From Azolla caroliniana (lineage: Eukaryota; Polypodiophyta), in NCBI GenBank assembly GCA_043228905.1, contig JBHGNT010000011.1, positions 1,178,001-1,242,000 of the forward strand: a stretch of 64,000 bases of DNA, given 5' to 3'. Positions 31,650 to 43,355 of this stretch are shown piece by piece; position 1 is the first letter of the stretch; each line of letters starts with the position of its first letter. Below the pieces are notes generated by a model that was given only the letters and a program-made list of their open reading frames with translations, was not told the DNA's origin and made no database searches. The position numbers were made by a program, and so were the translations under genes.

Positions 31650-34600
31650 CTCCCTCTAAGGCCGCCTCTTGGGAGTCGCGGCTGCCTTATGTGGGTATCG
31701 TTGATGAAAATCACGAATGGCCTCCGGATCATTTTGTAAATGTGTAATTGGTTCCCATGTGGCATTCGAAATGGGGTAACCTTTCCATAAGACCAAATAT
31801 TGGAGCTGTCGACGACGATATCGAGAGTCGAGGATTTGGTCAACCTCATATTCTTCGCCTGTTGACAATTCCACAGGTGGTGGTGGAGGAGGGTGTCGTC
31901 CTGGAATTCAAGAAGGATGGTAGAGTTCGAGGGAAACGTGAAAAACATCGTGAATCCTGAATGTTGGAGGAAGTGCTAACCGGAAGGCGACTGGGTTGAT
32001 CCGCTTGATGATATGAAAGGGGCGTAGTCTTATGTAGTCCAATTTTGCACAAGGACGTGTGGTGGCGATGTGACGACGTAACAACCAAACCATGTCCCCG
32101 ATTGCAAATGTCGGTGCAGCTAAGTGATGTCGGTCCGCTTGATCTTTATAGTGGTCACCAGCAACACGGAGCTCCAAGAAGAGGTCACAATGTACATCGT
32201 GTAAAGCATGGGCACACGTCTCTGCCGAAGGATTGACCAAAGTTGCAAGTATCGAAATGCTGAAACGAGGGTGAAATCCATAGTTTGCAAAGAAGGGGGA
32301 AACCTTAGTCGAAGCATGGATACTATTATTGTAAGCAAATTTTGCCATTGCAAGGAAGTCCACCCAATCCTCCTATTGGTAGCTCACGGTACACCGAAGG
32401 TATTGTTTGAGGATTTGGTTGACTCACTTTGTGTGTCTATCAGTTTGAGGGTGGTATGTTGAGGACAAGTTGACAGAAGTCTCGAATGTTTGTAGAAGTC
32501 ATCGCCAAAAGTGGGAAATGAACTGAGAACCTCGATCAGAGGTGATATCCTCAGGTAAGCCTTGTAATCGAACAACATTTTAAAGAAAAAGATCAATTGT
32601 CTCTTCCCCGGAAATTGTTTTGGAACATGGAACAAAGTGAGCCATCTTCGAAAACCGATCGACAATGACTAGCACCGTGTCATGTCCACCAACCAGAGGG
32701 AGGTCCGTGATACAAGCCATGGATAGAGAGACCCATGGTTAACGTGGAATTGGGAGCGGGTGGAGAAGACCATATGGCCGATGGTGAGGCATTTTGGACC
32801 GAGCATACATCACATGTCTTGATAAATTCCTTGACAAATTTCCAAGGTTGGGGCCATCAAAACCCAAAAGTGGCCCCAAAGTGGCTGGCAAGAGGATCCT
32901 CATGACAGTTTTGTAGAACCCGTGTACAACATGATCCTTCAGGAACATACAAGAGATGATTACGATATAGTAACCCATCCCGGGTTGTAAATTGGTTGAG
33001 ATATGAGTTTTTCATGTCCAGAGATGGGTCATTAATGCGGTCCATGATTTCTTTGGCAAATGGGTCTGACACGGTTGCTGTGGCGATCTCGTTGAGCAAA
33101 GAATCATCATGTAACATGCAGGTGGCGAACATTTGAAGTTGATCGGGCGGCAACAAACAATGGGATTGTTGTGAATATGCATCATCTCCTAGGCGCAATG
33201 CAAAATCAGGTCGCCAAGAGAGAGCATCAACTTTCCCATGTTGAACTCCAGGTTGAAACAAGATCTCAAAGTCGTAGTCGGCGAAAAAAGATGACCATCG
33301 AGCTTGCGTCCGATTCAATGTCTGATTGGTGGTGAAGTAAATTAGATTTTTGTGGTCGGTCAGCACCTGGATGCGATGTTGGGCCCCAACCAAATAGGGT
33401 CGCCATTCGGTGAAGACAGATATGATTGCTGCCAGCTCCTTGTTGTAGACTGGATAATTGATTTCTGGGGCGGTAAACTTCTGAGAGTAGAAGGCAATAG
33501 GACGTAGTGTACCCTTGTCGTTTGGTTGGGACAAGACAGCTCCAATGGCAAAGTCGGAGGCATCAGTTTTGACTTGGAAGGGCCTTGTGGGATCGGGGTG
33601 GACCAACACTAGGGCTGTGAGAAAAGCTACCTAAGAAATGGAGTATCTTTTCTTGTAAGGATGATTAGAGGTTGTACGAAAGATGAAAAACCATTGATAA
33701 ATCGTCGATAGAAATTTGTAAAACCAAGAAATGATTGTACGTCTTTCAACCAAGTAGGGACAGGCCAATCGGTGATTGCCGCTACCTTGTGTGCATCCAT
33801 TGTGATCCCGGAGGGTGAAATCACGTAGCCTAGGAATTCAACAGAGGTTCGATCAAATTCACATTTCTCACTTTTGGTGTAAAGTCCATGTTCCCAAAGT
33901 TTGGATAGGACCAATCGGACGTGTGGGTGTGCTCCTCTATGTTGGATGAAAAAACTAAAATGTCGTCAAGGTAGATCACCACGAAGTGATCGAGATACTC
34001 CCGAAATATATTGTTCATCATGTGTTGAAAGACCGTTTTCCACTCGTCTCCTGGCTTGATACGCACCAGCTTGTAGGCTCCGTGAAGGTCGATTTTGGAG
34101 AAGATACGCCCGAATTGAAGTCGGTCAAGAAGTGTTGGAATTAAAGGCAAGGGGTAACGATTATGTACCGTAATTTTGTTGAGACCTCGATAATCCACAC
34201 ATAGGCGATGAGCCGTCCTTCTTCTTGACAAATAAGATTGGGGCTCCAGCCGGTGATTTGGAGGGTTGAATGAAGCCCTTGGCGAGGTTTTCATCCAGAT
34301 ATGTGCGAAGGGCCTCAAGTTTGGGTTTAGATAGCCCATAGATGGGCCCAAATGGTGGGTGTGCGCCATCTTGGAGTTCAATTGGGCAATCATAAGGGCG
34401 ATATGCCGGCAACCGGTCTGCATTTCGCTTTTCGAACACGTCCTAAAAATCGCTATATCTTGCGGGCAAATTGGTGACAGGAGTAGGGACGTCATGTGAC
34501 ACAACGGGAACGAAAGTGACCACGCTAGAATCAGCCATAACGGAATCGGCAATGTCGGAGACTAAGTTGAAATCAGAAGAATGTGCACCCAAGCTGAAAG

Positions 34601-35299
34601 CAACCCCCACACAAGTAACTGTGTTTGTGGAAAGGACCCGCGCTGGTGTTTGTGGAAAAGTGATGGAGCGGCCACACCAATCCACCATCAGATTGTGTGT
34701 TTCCAACCATGAGAGCCCTTAAACAATCGAATGACGAGGGGTTGCAATGAGGTAGAATGTTAATGCCTCCTGGTGGAACCCGGCTTGAAATACCAACAGG
34801 ACAGTGGCTTCGGTAACTGCCCTTGAAGAGAGAACCCGTTCGTCGATAGCTTCAATGGATATGGGTTGTGTTGTGCGGACGGTTGGGATTTTATGTGCTC
34901 GGACGAACGCGATATCGATGAAACAAGTAGATGCACCAGAATCGAGCAAGGCATGGGATTTTATTGAAATAGACCCAAAACAAAGACTTACTTGCAAAGT
35001 AAAACCTCCTGCTGGCGTGACTGAATTGTAGGAGCACAAAGAGCTAGGGCGGCAGAAAGTGTCCAGCGGCATGGCTCCTACTGTAGCCGGACTTGCTCGT
35101 TTTCCTGTTGTCCAGAAACCTCTGCAAGACGTGCACGATCATATTCTTGTTGTCGAGAACCCTCTGCAAGACGTGCACGGTGGGATTGATGATGAGGGCC
35201 GCGCATCGGGCAGTGGCAGATGATATGGCCAGGGGTACCACAATAGAATCAGAGGCCATTGTCACGTCGATGTTGCCATTGGGCATCGGTTAATGGTTG
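31650..35299 (-). pseudogene. Chromovirus-2 protease, RT, RNase H, integrase and chromodomain
   Basis: Domains in order on the minus strand: protease (HALLDSGASTCFID near 34950), RT ([46 protein letters not shown]; the YLDD active site is intact near 33975), RT connection ([31 protein letters not shown]), RNase H (KTDASDFAIGAVLSQ, LTDHKNLIYF, GKVDALSWRPD), integrase C-terminal part (AKFAYNNSIHASTKVSPFF, GDMVWLL, VFHVSLE) and chromodomain (EYEVDQILDSR, LQYLVLWKGY, ATWEPITHL). The integrase catalytic core (about 32400-32850) is badly decayed. Frameshifts separate most blocks, and an RT segment of about 20-25 residues is missing. Confidence 0.88.
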
Positions 35300-35706
35300 T
35301 GTTGAGCGGCAAGCTCAACCGGAGCCGGATCGGCTGAATAAGCCGGAGCCGGTAAGCGAGACGGATCGGGCGAAACGGATCGGTATGACGGTGAGCAACC
35401 GAACCGGCAAGCAGTGGAGGCCGGGTGCAATCCGTAACCGGAAGTCCAATCGAAAGCCTAGTATAGGATAGACTACTAGGTAGCTATAGTCTCGTAGTAA
35501 GTGTCAGATGCTCGTGTGAGCATTGAAGTACATGGTACTTCTGTCAGTCCCAAGAGGACTTGTATAAATAGTGCTACTTAGGACAGTGTGTGTACAGAGT
35601 CTTGATATAATTTTGAAATTGTGTTCTGCTCTCTCTGTGTCTCTCTGTGTCTCTCTCTCTCTTTGTTGTTCTCTGTTTTACGCTTCCGCAAACACTTACG
35701 TTTACA
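35300..35706 (+). repeat. 5' LTR of Copia-A
   Basis: The LTR is 407 bp, TGTTGAGCGGC to TTACGTTTACA. TATA box TGTATAAATAG is at 35561-35571. A stem-forming GTTGAGC..GCTCAAC lies at the start, and CT repeats lie in the presumed R/U5 region. Confidence 0.95.
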
Positions 35707-35718
35707 TGGTATCAGAGC
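35707..35718 (+). other. Primer binding site of Copia-A (initiator methionine tRNA type)
   Basis: TGGTATCAGAGC directly abuts the LTR end. This is the complement of the 3' end of plant initiator methionine tRNA and the standard copia primer site. Confidence 0.95.
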
Positions 35719-35800
35719 GCGAGGGTTGAGAACCTCTGCTGCAGACATTTACTCTTGAGAAGAAAACCCTAACAGGTCGAAAACAGACACAGTAGAAGAC

Positions 35801-38800
35801 ATGGATAGAGGCATGGCTACGTCGCTCCCGGTGGAGAAGCTCGATAGGAGCAACTACGCATCCTGGTGTTACAAGATGCACCAGTACCTGCTTGGACACG
35901 GGTACTGGAGTTATGTCGAAGGAGTGAATGATGCGGCGCCCGACTCGACACACAAGGACTTCCCGGTATGGGAACAGGCGGCAAGCAGGGTGATGTACTG
36001 CTTTGCGTCCAGTGTCGGCGATCAGCTGCTCAGCCACATCCGTGACGCCAAGACACCGAAGGATGCTTGGGGGAACCTGAAAAAGGTTTTCGCCGCAAGC
36101 ACCACTGCCCGGAAGCTGCAACTCAGATAGGAGTTGAGCAATGGTCGACAGAAGAACATGTCCGTGGCAGACTACACGGGCCAGATAAAGGAGATCTGCG
36201 ACTCGCTCGCCTCTATCAATGTTACTGTAGAGGAAGACGAGATGGTGCAGGTATGTCTCGGAGGCCTGGCGTCCAAGTTCGGAGCGTTCCGGACTGCGGT
36301 GTGTACAAGGGAGAGTACCCCCTCATTCTTCGACTTACAGTCGATGCTCCTTGTAGAGGAGAACCACGCCGGTGCATTTACCAGTGCATCCCCGGACAAC
36401 CGAATGCTGTACACGGGAACGGATCGGCTCCATGGGCGTGGTGGAAGAGGTGGGTCGGCACGCAATGGAGGCGGCCGGCAAGAGCAAGAACGGAGGCACT
36501 ATGAGCGTGCCGACAGCAGTTCCGGGACTTCCACAAGCAGGGGGAGTCAAGGCGGTGCCGGAGGCCGGCAAGACAAATCCGCTACGGAATGTTGGTATTG
36601 TGGCAAAAAAGGCCACAGGGAAAGCGAGTGCTGGAGAAAGCGTGCCTATTCGGACAAATCTGGATCCGGCAAGACCGGTAAGGATGGCCGGCAAAACTCG
36701 CACTACGCAAACGGATCAGGAGGATCCGGAACCGGAAAGGCCGGTAAGGGGCCAACCTTGGTGATGAATCACAAGGCAAACTCAATGAAGAAGACCACTT
36801 CCAAAACAGAGGAAGTGTGGTATGTTGATTCCGGCGCGTCGAACCACATGACGAGCCACAAAGAGTGGTTCTCCTTTCTGGAGAAACCGGATCAACCAGG
36901 AGTAGTCGAAACCGGAGATGACACTCCTCACCCAATTGTGCACGTCGGAGAAGTCCCTCTAAGCCACGCCGGACAGAAAGGGAAGCTGATGAACGTATTA
37001 CACGTTCCGACAATCACGAAGAACCTGGTGTCCGTCGGTCAGATTGTCGACCAGGGGATGCAGGTGTGGTTTACGCACCTCGGGTGCTTCATTGAGGATG
37101 AGGGCGAAGTCATTGCGCAAGGGCGCAGAGACGGGAGGTTGTTTATCCTCAACACCAATGACTTTGGCACCGCTCTGTTCGCGAAACGACAGAAGGTCGA
37201 GTCGGACATCGACCTGTGGCACAAGCGGATAGGCCACGTCAACTACCGGAGGCTTCAAGACCTGCAAACGAAACAAGTCATTTTCGGTTTGCCGAAGTTC
37301 AGCGGCCGGAGAGCCGAAATTTGTGAAGCCTGCCAACTTGGGAAGCAACACTGGCTTCCATTCCCCACCGAACGGAACCGGAGCCGTAACAAGCTCGATC
37401 TCATCCATTCGGATGTGTGGGGACCGACACAAAGTGTAAGCCTTGGCGGGAGCCGATACTTCGTCTCCTTCATCGACGACTATACTCGACATACTTGGAT
37501 CTACCTCATTGAGTGGAAGAGCGAAGTCTTCGACTGTTTCCGGAGCCTCCAGAAGATGGTGGAATGGGAATTGGAGAGGAAGATCAAATGCCTTCGGTCG
37601 GATGGCGGAAAGGAATATTTTTCCGGCCAATTCACTGGTTATCTGCAGCAGAAGGGAATTCGGCGAGAGTTCAGCTGCAGATACACACCGGAGCAAAACG
37701 GTGTGGCCGAAAGGAAGAACCAGACACTCGTCGAAGCGGCAAGGGCAATGCTGGAGGAGAAGAGCATGCCCCGGTTCTACTGGGCGGAGGCGGTCCGGAC
37801 GGCCGTCTACATACAAAACCGCATTGGTGACAAGGTGTCAGCTCATGAGCTGTATTTCGGGCGCAAGCCGAACTTAAGACACCTTCGGATATTCGGCAGC
37901 ATAGCGTATGTGCATGTGCCGGATCAGAAGCGGAGAAAGCTGGATGCAAAATCGGAAAAATGCATCCTAGTTGGCTATGCTCAAGAGCAAAAGGGGTATA
38001 AGTGCTATAACCCCCGGACGAAGGAAATCCGAGTTAGCCGGGATGTCGAGTTCGATGAATCGGCATCCTGGTACTTCGTACCGACTCCGACTTCCAATCC
38101 CGACCCAATGTCGGAAGATCAGGCCAGTGAGCCTGAATCAGCCCTGGCAGAGGATGATGAAGCCGGGACTCAAGATGAGAGTCCGGAATCGTGACGGTTG
38201 AGTGGACCAAACGAGCGACTGAGTCGGTTGGACCAGTCGGATGAAGAGACGGCAAGTGGTGGAGACTCTGCCGTGCTCTCCCCACGCAAGGAACCGAGGA
38301 AACGGTTCACGCGCAAAGAGAAGGGGAAGAGGAAGATGCCAGAATTTGAAACCGGCAACGATGAGTCGGATCGGTGCGTATCCGACTCCGGAAAGGAGAA
38401 AGGCAGATCTTCGGCAACGAAGACCGAACTGGCCAAGAAGGGCCTCAAATTAGGTGACGGTGCGTTGCGCCGATCAACCCGTCAGAAGGATCCCGTCATG
38501 CGGTACGGGTACAATGAATACATGGCGTATCATTATGCGTACATGACTAAGGTGACAGAAGTGCGTGAGCCGGAGAGCTACGCAGAAGCGGCAAAGGACG
38601 CAAATTGGCGTGCCGCTATGGACGAAGAAATGCGGGCACTCGATGCCAACGAAACTTGGGACCTAGTTGATCCTCCCCGTCACTGTAAACCGATCGGATG
38701 CAAGTGGGTGTACAAGGTCAAGTACAACGCCGACGGTTCTGTTAACCGGTACAAAGCCTGGTTAGTGGCGAAGGGATACGCGCAGACCCACGGAATCGAC

Positions 38801-40842
38801 TACGACGAAACCTTCGCTCCTGTGGCGAAGATGACGACGGTTCGTGTGGTACTGGCGGTTGCTGCGGCAAGGGGGTGGCATCTTCACCAGATGGATGTGA
38901 AGAATGCCTTCCTTCAAGGAGAGCTTGAAGAAGAAGTCTTTATGACTCAGCCCCCCGGATTTCAATCGGAGATGAACAAATCGGCGGTATGCCGACTGAA
39001 GAAGTCGCTTTACGGCTTGAAGCAAGCCCCCGAGCTTGGAACGCGAAAATCACGCACCGGTTGCGTAAGCTGGGGTTTGCTGTCTCTAAGTCGGACTCTT
39101 TGTTGTTCATCCGGCAAGGCTCTGATGGTCCGGTATGTATACTCTTGTATGTGGATGATTTAGTCATCACCGGACCGGGTCTTCCCGAAATCAACCGCGT
39201 CAAGTTCCAGTTGTCGGACGCATTCGAAATGAAGGACCTGGGGGACCTTCATTATTTTCTTGGGATCGAAGTGATCCGGACCCCCGATGGCATATTGCTC
39301 TCACAACGACATTACGTGTTGAATATGCTGTATAAGTTTGGCATGACGGATTGCCGACCTGTCTCCACACTCCTGGACCGGAACCAGAAGCTCCGTCCCA
39401 ACTCCGGACCGGTCTGCAATGAGAAACGGTTCTGACAGGTTGTCGGAAGCCTGATCTACTTAACCATCACCCGACCCGACATTAGCTATCCGGTCGGCAT
39501 GGTAAGTCAGTTCATGCAGAAGCCGACCGTGGAGCACCTTCAGTGCGCGCAACGAATATTACGGTATGTCAACGGCACTAAGGACCGGGGACTACTATAC
39601 CGGCGAGGTATACCCGAAGAGCTTGTCGGTTACACAGATGCTGACTGGGCCGGCGATGCATCTGATCGCCGCTCCACTTCCGGATACATGTTCTCCATAG
39701 GTAGCGTGGCCGTTGCGTGGAGCAGCAAGAAGCAGCCCACAGTGGCTTTGTCAAGCACTAAGGCTGAGTATCGGGCCGCTACCGTTGCTACTTGTGAAGG
39801 CATTTGGCTTCGGCGACTGCTGCGAGACTTGTGGGTCGAGGTACCGACCCCGATCCCGATTTACTGCGATAACATGAGTAGCCTGCAGCTCGCCAGGAAC
39901 CCTGTGTTCTATGCTCGCACAAAGCACATCGAGGTGCACTACCACTTCGTGTGTGAGCGGGTCCTGAGCGGTGAAGTTGACCTACGGTATGTTCATACGG
40001 ATCGGCAAGTTGCCGACATCTTCACCAAGCCGCTTGGATCGGACAAGTTGCAGCACTTTACCGACATGCTTGGTATTCAGCATCTCGACGTGCCGCACTT
40101 GAGGGGGAGAAGCAAGGGCAAAGCCTCTACCGAAACGGGCAAAGGCCAAAAAACTGTTGAACCCGTTGGTAAGAGGAGAGCCGGAAGAAGAGGAGACAAG
40201 AAGATGAAGGAGGCCGAGTCGACGAAGGAAGTCGACACATCCGAACAGGTCGGAGGAAGCGGCTGTGAAGAAGAGTTGTGCACTCAGGAAGAGAAGTGCA
40301 TGCTGTGCGGAGGTCATCATGACGGTACTGACCATGATGCGGAGTCGAATGAAGAATTCGATTTCGGTTCACCGGCTGAAGAAGCTGAGGGAAGCATGGA
40401 GAAGGCGAAGACTCGGATGTGGTCCGATGTGGTGAGAGGCCTGAAGCCGGAAGTCGAATCGGAGTGTACTGATTCAGACAAGAGTTGGAACGAGTTGGAG
40501 ACAGCTGACTCGGATCAACAGATGGATCCGGATGAGTCGGATCGACTGAAGGCCAAGGGGACACGGACACAGCGGAAGTCGATGCCATCGTGGGAGAACC
40601 GACGGATCAGCAAGCGCCGGAGTCACAGCAACGTGAGTGTTGAGATGGGCCTATTGAGCAGACATGCTGACCGAGAGGGTCGAGGCGCGCAGAACCAAAG
40701 GGGTCGCGGCAAATGGGACGGGAGCGGACGAGGGGCGCGAGCAAGGCGGAGTGACGCCAGGAGAAGTCGGTTGGAAGAACCGACTGTCACAGAGGTCGAC
40801 ACTACGACCCCACCTCAGGTTGAGCTTGAGGGGGAGTGTTGA
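35801..40842 (+). pseudogene. Copia-A gag-pol with C-terminal extension, four disabling lesions
   Basis: One long frame: gag (MDRGMATSLPVEKLDRSNYA onward), zinc knuckle CWYCGKKGHRESEC (about 36590), protease YVDSGASNHM, GAG-pre-integrase DLWHKRIGHVN and CEACQLGKQH, integrase (HSDVWG, RSDGGKEY, QNGVAERKNQ carrying the D,D,E triad), RT (KWVYKVKYN, DETFAPVAKMTTVR, MDVKNAFLQGEL, LLYVDDLVITG near 39145) and RNase H (DADWAGD, SSTKAEY, YCDNMSS, KHIEVHYHFV, DIFTKPLG). Lesions: TAG at 36128-36130, TGA at 38192-38194, a one-base C loss in the run 39027-39031, and TGA at 39433-39435. After RNase H a hydrophilic extension of about 220 residues follows (about 40090-40839). It is Lys/Glu-rich, contains CMLCGGHHDGTDHD, and ends QVELEGEC with the stop inside the first six bases of the 3' LTR. 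Confidence 0.93.
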
Positions 40843-41231
40843 GCGGCAAGCTCAACCGGAGCCGGATCGGCTGAATAAGCCGGAGCCGGTAAGCGAGATG
40901 GATCGGTATGACGGTGAACAACCGAACCGGCAAGCAGTGGAGGCCGGGTGCAATCCGTAACCGGAAGTCCAATCGGAAGCCTAGTATAGGATAGACTACT
41001 AGGTAGCTATAGTCTCGTAGTAAGTGTCAGATGCTCGTGTGAGCATTGAAGTACATGGTACTTCTGTCAGTCCCAAGAGGACTTGTATAAATAGTGCTAC
41101 TTAGGACAGTGTGTGTACAGAGTCTTGATATAATTTTGAAATTGTGTTCTGCTCTCTCTTTGTCTCTCTCTCTCTCTCTCTCTCTCTGTGTTGTTCTCTG
41201 TTTTACGCTTCCGCAAACACTTACGTTTACA
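40837..41231 (+). repeat. 3' LTR of Copia-A
   Basis: This 395-bp LTR is the same as the 5' LTR except for a lost block near 40905 (GGGCGAAACGGATC in the 5' copy), a CT-repeat length change and scattered substitutions. Confidence 0.95.
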
Positions 41232-41236
41232 GGTTG

Positions 41237-42095
41237 GAACCGAGCATGGTCGATCTCCATTGGGGTACGTGGATCGACCTCCATCGGGGTATGAGCACTA
41301 TTGGAAGATGGCAGCCGTGGCGTGCTTGGCGAAACTGATATATATGGCCTTGTGAGTGGAACATTGCGGGAGGAAGATGGAAAACCTTGAGTCCCTCGTT
41401 CATCTTGTCGAAGCTCAAAAAGACGATTATCACATTGAACAGCTTGGGAGATTACCTGGGACAATGATGTGGGCTCCGGAAAGTTTAAGAGAAGAGTCTT
41501 GATATCATTTTGGAGGCCTCGACGAAACTGGTCGCATAAAGCTTGCTCATCCTAGTTGACATTGCACACGATCTAACGAAACTCTGAAGCATAAACGAAA
41601 GCTGGACAAGAGCCTTATTGTAAGGAATAGAGTTTCGTGAGTGTCGTTCGTTGCCGATCTGTCTCTCTGAATGTGGCTTCAAGCTCCGCAAGGAAGGTAG
41701 GAAAGTTGTCTAGGAGGGGTGATGAGGTCTTGATCAATGGTGCAAACCATGGTTGTGTCGGCCTAGAGAGAAGGTTGCCAATGAGGTCGACCTGAGAAAT
41801 CACTAGCGTAACGTTGGGGTTGTAAGCGGATGATAAGCCGAATTTGATTGATGAAGCCATGAAGATGCACCCTCGAGCCGTTGAATTTGTCAAGTAGGCT
41901 GACGTTAGGTTTGAAGACATATGAATGGGAAGAGGAAGGGGTTGGGTTAGATGCTGACGGAAGGTGAGGCTCAACGGGTGAAGGATTGTTGGTTGTGCTA
42001 TTTTGAAGCTCTCGCAATGACTGACGAAGGCTTTCATTTTCTAATTGAAGTTGCTCCAAGGCTGCCATTACTTGGTTTAAGGTCGAGTTGGACAT
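41237..42095 (-). pseudogene. Chromovirus-2 gag
   Basis: From the ATG at 42095: a coiled-coil-like N-terminus (MAALEQLQLENESLRQSLRE), then PNVSLLDKFNGSRVHLHGFI, RPTQPWFAPLIKTSSPLLDN, FLAELEATFRETDRQRT and QAVQCDNRLFELRQDE. This is the standard chromovirus capsid layout. Frameshifts near 41830 and stops near 41610 and 41575 break it, and Copia-A interrupts it downstream at 41236. Confidence 0.85.
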
Positions 42096-42122
42096 GGTAA
42101 CAAGAAGGGAAGGTGAACAAAC

Positions 42123-42420
42123 TGTCACAGACGTAGACGAGGGCAAGGACAAGTAGGCGAGCTCAATATTAACAAAGAGAGAAAGATAGATATATAGATA
42201 GAGAGGAGCATAGACAAGAGAACAAGAGAGAGAGAGGGTAGACAAAAGAGCGAGAACTAAATTATGCTTCCATAACTGGTGTTGTTCACCTTGATTGTAA
42301 TCAAGGTGCACCGAAGTATTTATATAAGAATGTGGTGTTATGCATGTAAGCTAGGAAACATCTAGAGAATGCATGGAAACTTCTAGAGAGTGCATGTCTA
42401 TGCATTCCCTAGACCTCTAG
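42123..42420 (-). repeat. 5' LTR of chromovirus-2, truncated
   Basis: It matches the 3' LTR from GTGACA (42123) to about TGCATTC(C/T)CTAGA (42415), then similarity stops. The part corresponding to the LTR start with its tRNA-like segment is missing and is replaced by F-LTR sequence. TATATAAGAATG occurs near 42318. Confidence 0.75.
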
Positions 42421-42435
42421 AAGATGTGAGTGACA

Positions 42436-42516
42436 AGACTATGAACGTAGGAAGCTAGGTTTAACTAGAGAGCATGACGACAGATATGAAGATTGAGACA
42501 AGATGGAATGGAACGA
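42436..42516 (-). repeat. Distal part of an F-family LTR, split by EG-2
   Basis: On the minus strand TCGTTCCATTCCATCTTG continues the LTR that is interrupted at 48956. The same sequence is contiguous in the intact F LTR near 30640-30660. The left boundary with the chromovirus-2 LTR is approximate. Confidence 0.6.
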
Positions 42517-43108
42517 TGTCGTGAAGATTTCCGGCTATAGTGTGAAACCGGGGTGGAATAGGCTAAGTTGGTGGTGTGCAACGTGTGCCCATGTATAGTA
42601 GGAAACAATGTATAGAATAAAGGGGAGTACTTGTCCCACATTGTAACGCCCTCCCCTCCTTGTTCTATAAAAGGAGGGAGGGGTCCCTTGTTGAGGGGTT
42701 GCCCATTTTGAGTTAGGAGGGTATACCGTTAGAATTAGGGTTAGGCAGTTTCTCTTGTTCTTGCTTCGTTCTAGGGTTTCCTTTTGGGAGTTTCTTTCTC
42801 TCTTCTTCTTCGTCGTGGCGTGGGTCGAGAGTTCGTGTCTATTTAGGGTTTGCTTCTGCTCGGTCTCCTGTGCAAGACCCCGCTGGACGCGACGAGCCCG
42901 AGAGCTCCCCGATCGGCGGCTTGGCAGCAGACTACTGTTGTAACCTACCCTACCTTGGTCCGACTCGAAACCAGGGTTGTATCTTTCTCTTATAATCATA
43001 TATATAAAAGGTTGTGCATATTTGTACCGCTGTTGGTGTCGGGTGTGTTTATTTCCCTTCGTTTCCTGTACATAAGAGGCGTATGTTGAGTCGGTAACGC
43101 ATGCATGG

Positions 43109-43150
<42 letters not shown>

Positions 43151-43316
43151 CTTGTGTTCGGTAGTTGCCGCTACGTGTCCGGAATTGCTCCGGCTTGTGC
43201 CACAACCAGTGCAGTCGGGACTGGAGAGAAGTCGGCTTCTCGACACCCATCACTTCCTCGTCCGAGACCCCCATGGTCCTGCCCCTTTTGACACACACTC
43301 ACAGAATACTGCGACA
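42517..43316 (+). repeat. 5' LTR of EG-2
   Basis: The LTR is 800 bp, TGTCGTGAAGATTTCCGG to GAATACTGCGACA (terminal match TGTCG/CGACA). TATAAAAGGAGGG occurs near 42666 and a CT microsatellite at 43109-43147. It is very similar to the 3' LTR; the microsatellite length and an 8-bp segment differ most. Confidence 0.93.
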
Positions 43317-43355
43317 TCTCTTTGGTGAACCCGACGTGAAAAGCAGCAAGGGAGA

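Larger units (their letters stand above)
35300..41231 (+). mobile_element. Copia-A: complete Ty1/copia retrotransposon with perfect target duplication
   Basis: The element is 5932 bp with 5' LTR 35300-35706 and 3' LTR 40837-41231, a methionine-type primer site and a purine tract (GAGGGGGAG). It is flanked by GGTTG at 35295-35299 and 41232-41236, a perfect 5-bp duplication inside chromovirus-2. The LTRs are nearly identical apart from about 13 bp present only in the 5' copy and a few changes, so insertion is fairly recent. The coding region is disabled by three stops and one frameshift. Confidence 0.96.
31195..42435 (-). mobile_element. Chromovirus-2: Ty3/gypsy element interrupted by Copia-A
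   Basis: Read on the minus strand: a truncated 5' LTR (about 42123-42420), gag (41237-42095), protease, RT, RNase H, integrase and chromodomain (31650-35299), purine tract GGAGGATAA and 3' LTR (31195-31644). Copia-A (35300-41231) sits between gag and protease. Without it the element is about 5.3 kb, normal for a chromovirus. Frames are broken in several places and a stretch of RT between KTVFQ and HMMNNIF is deleted. The two LTRs share long identical runs, such as GCAAGGACAAGTAGGCGAGC. Confidence 0.9.
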
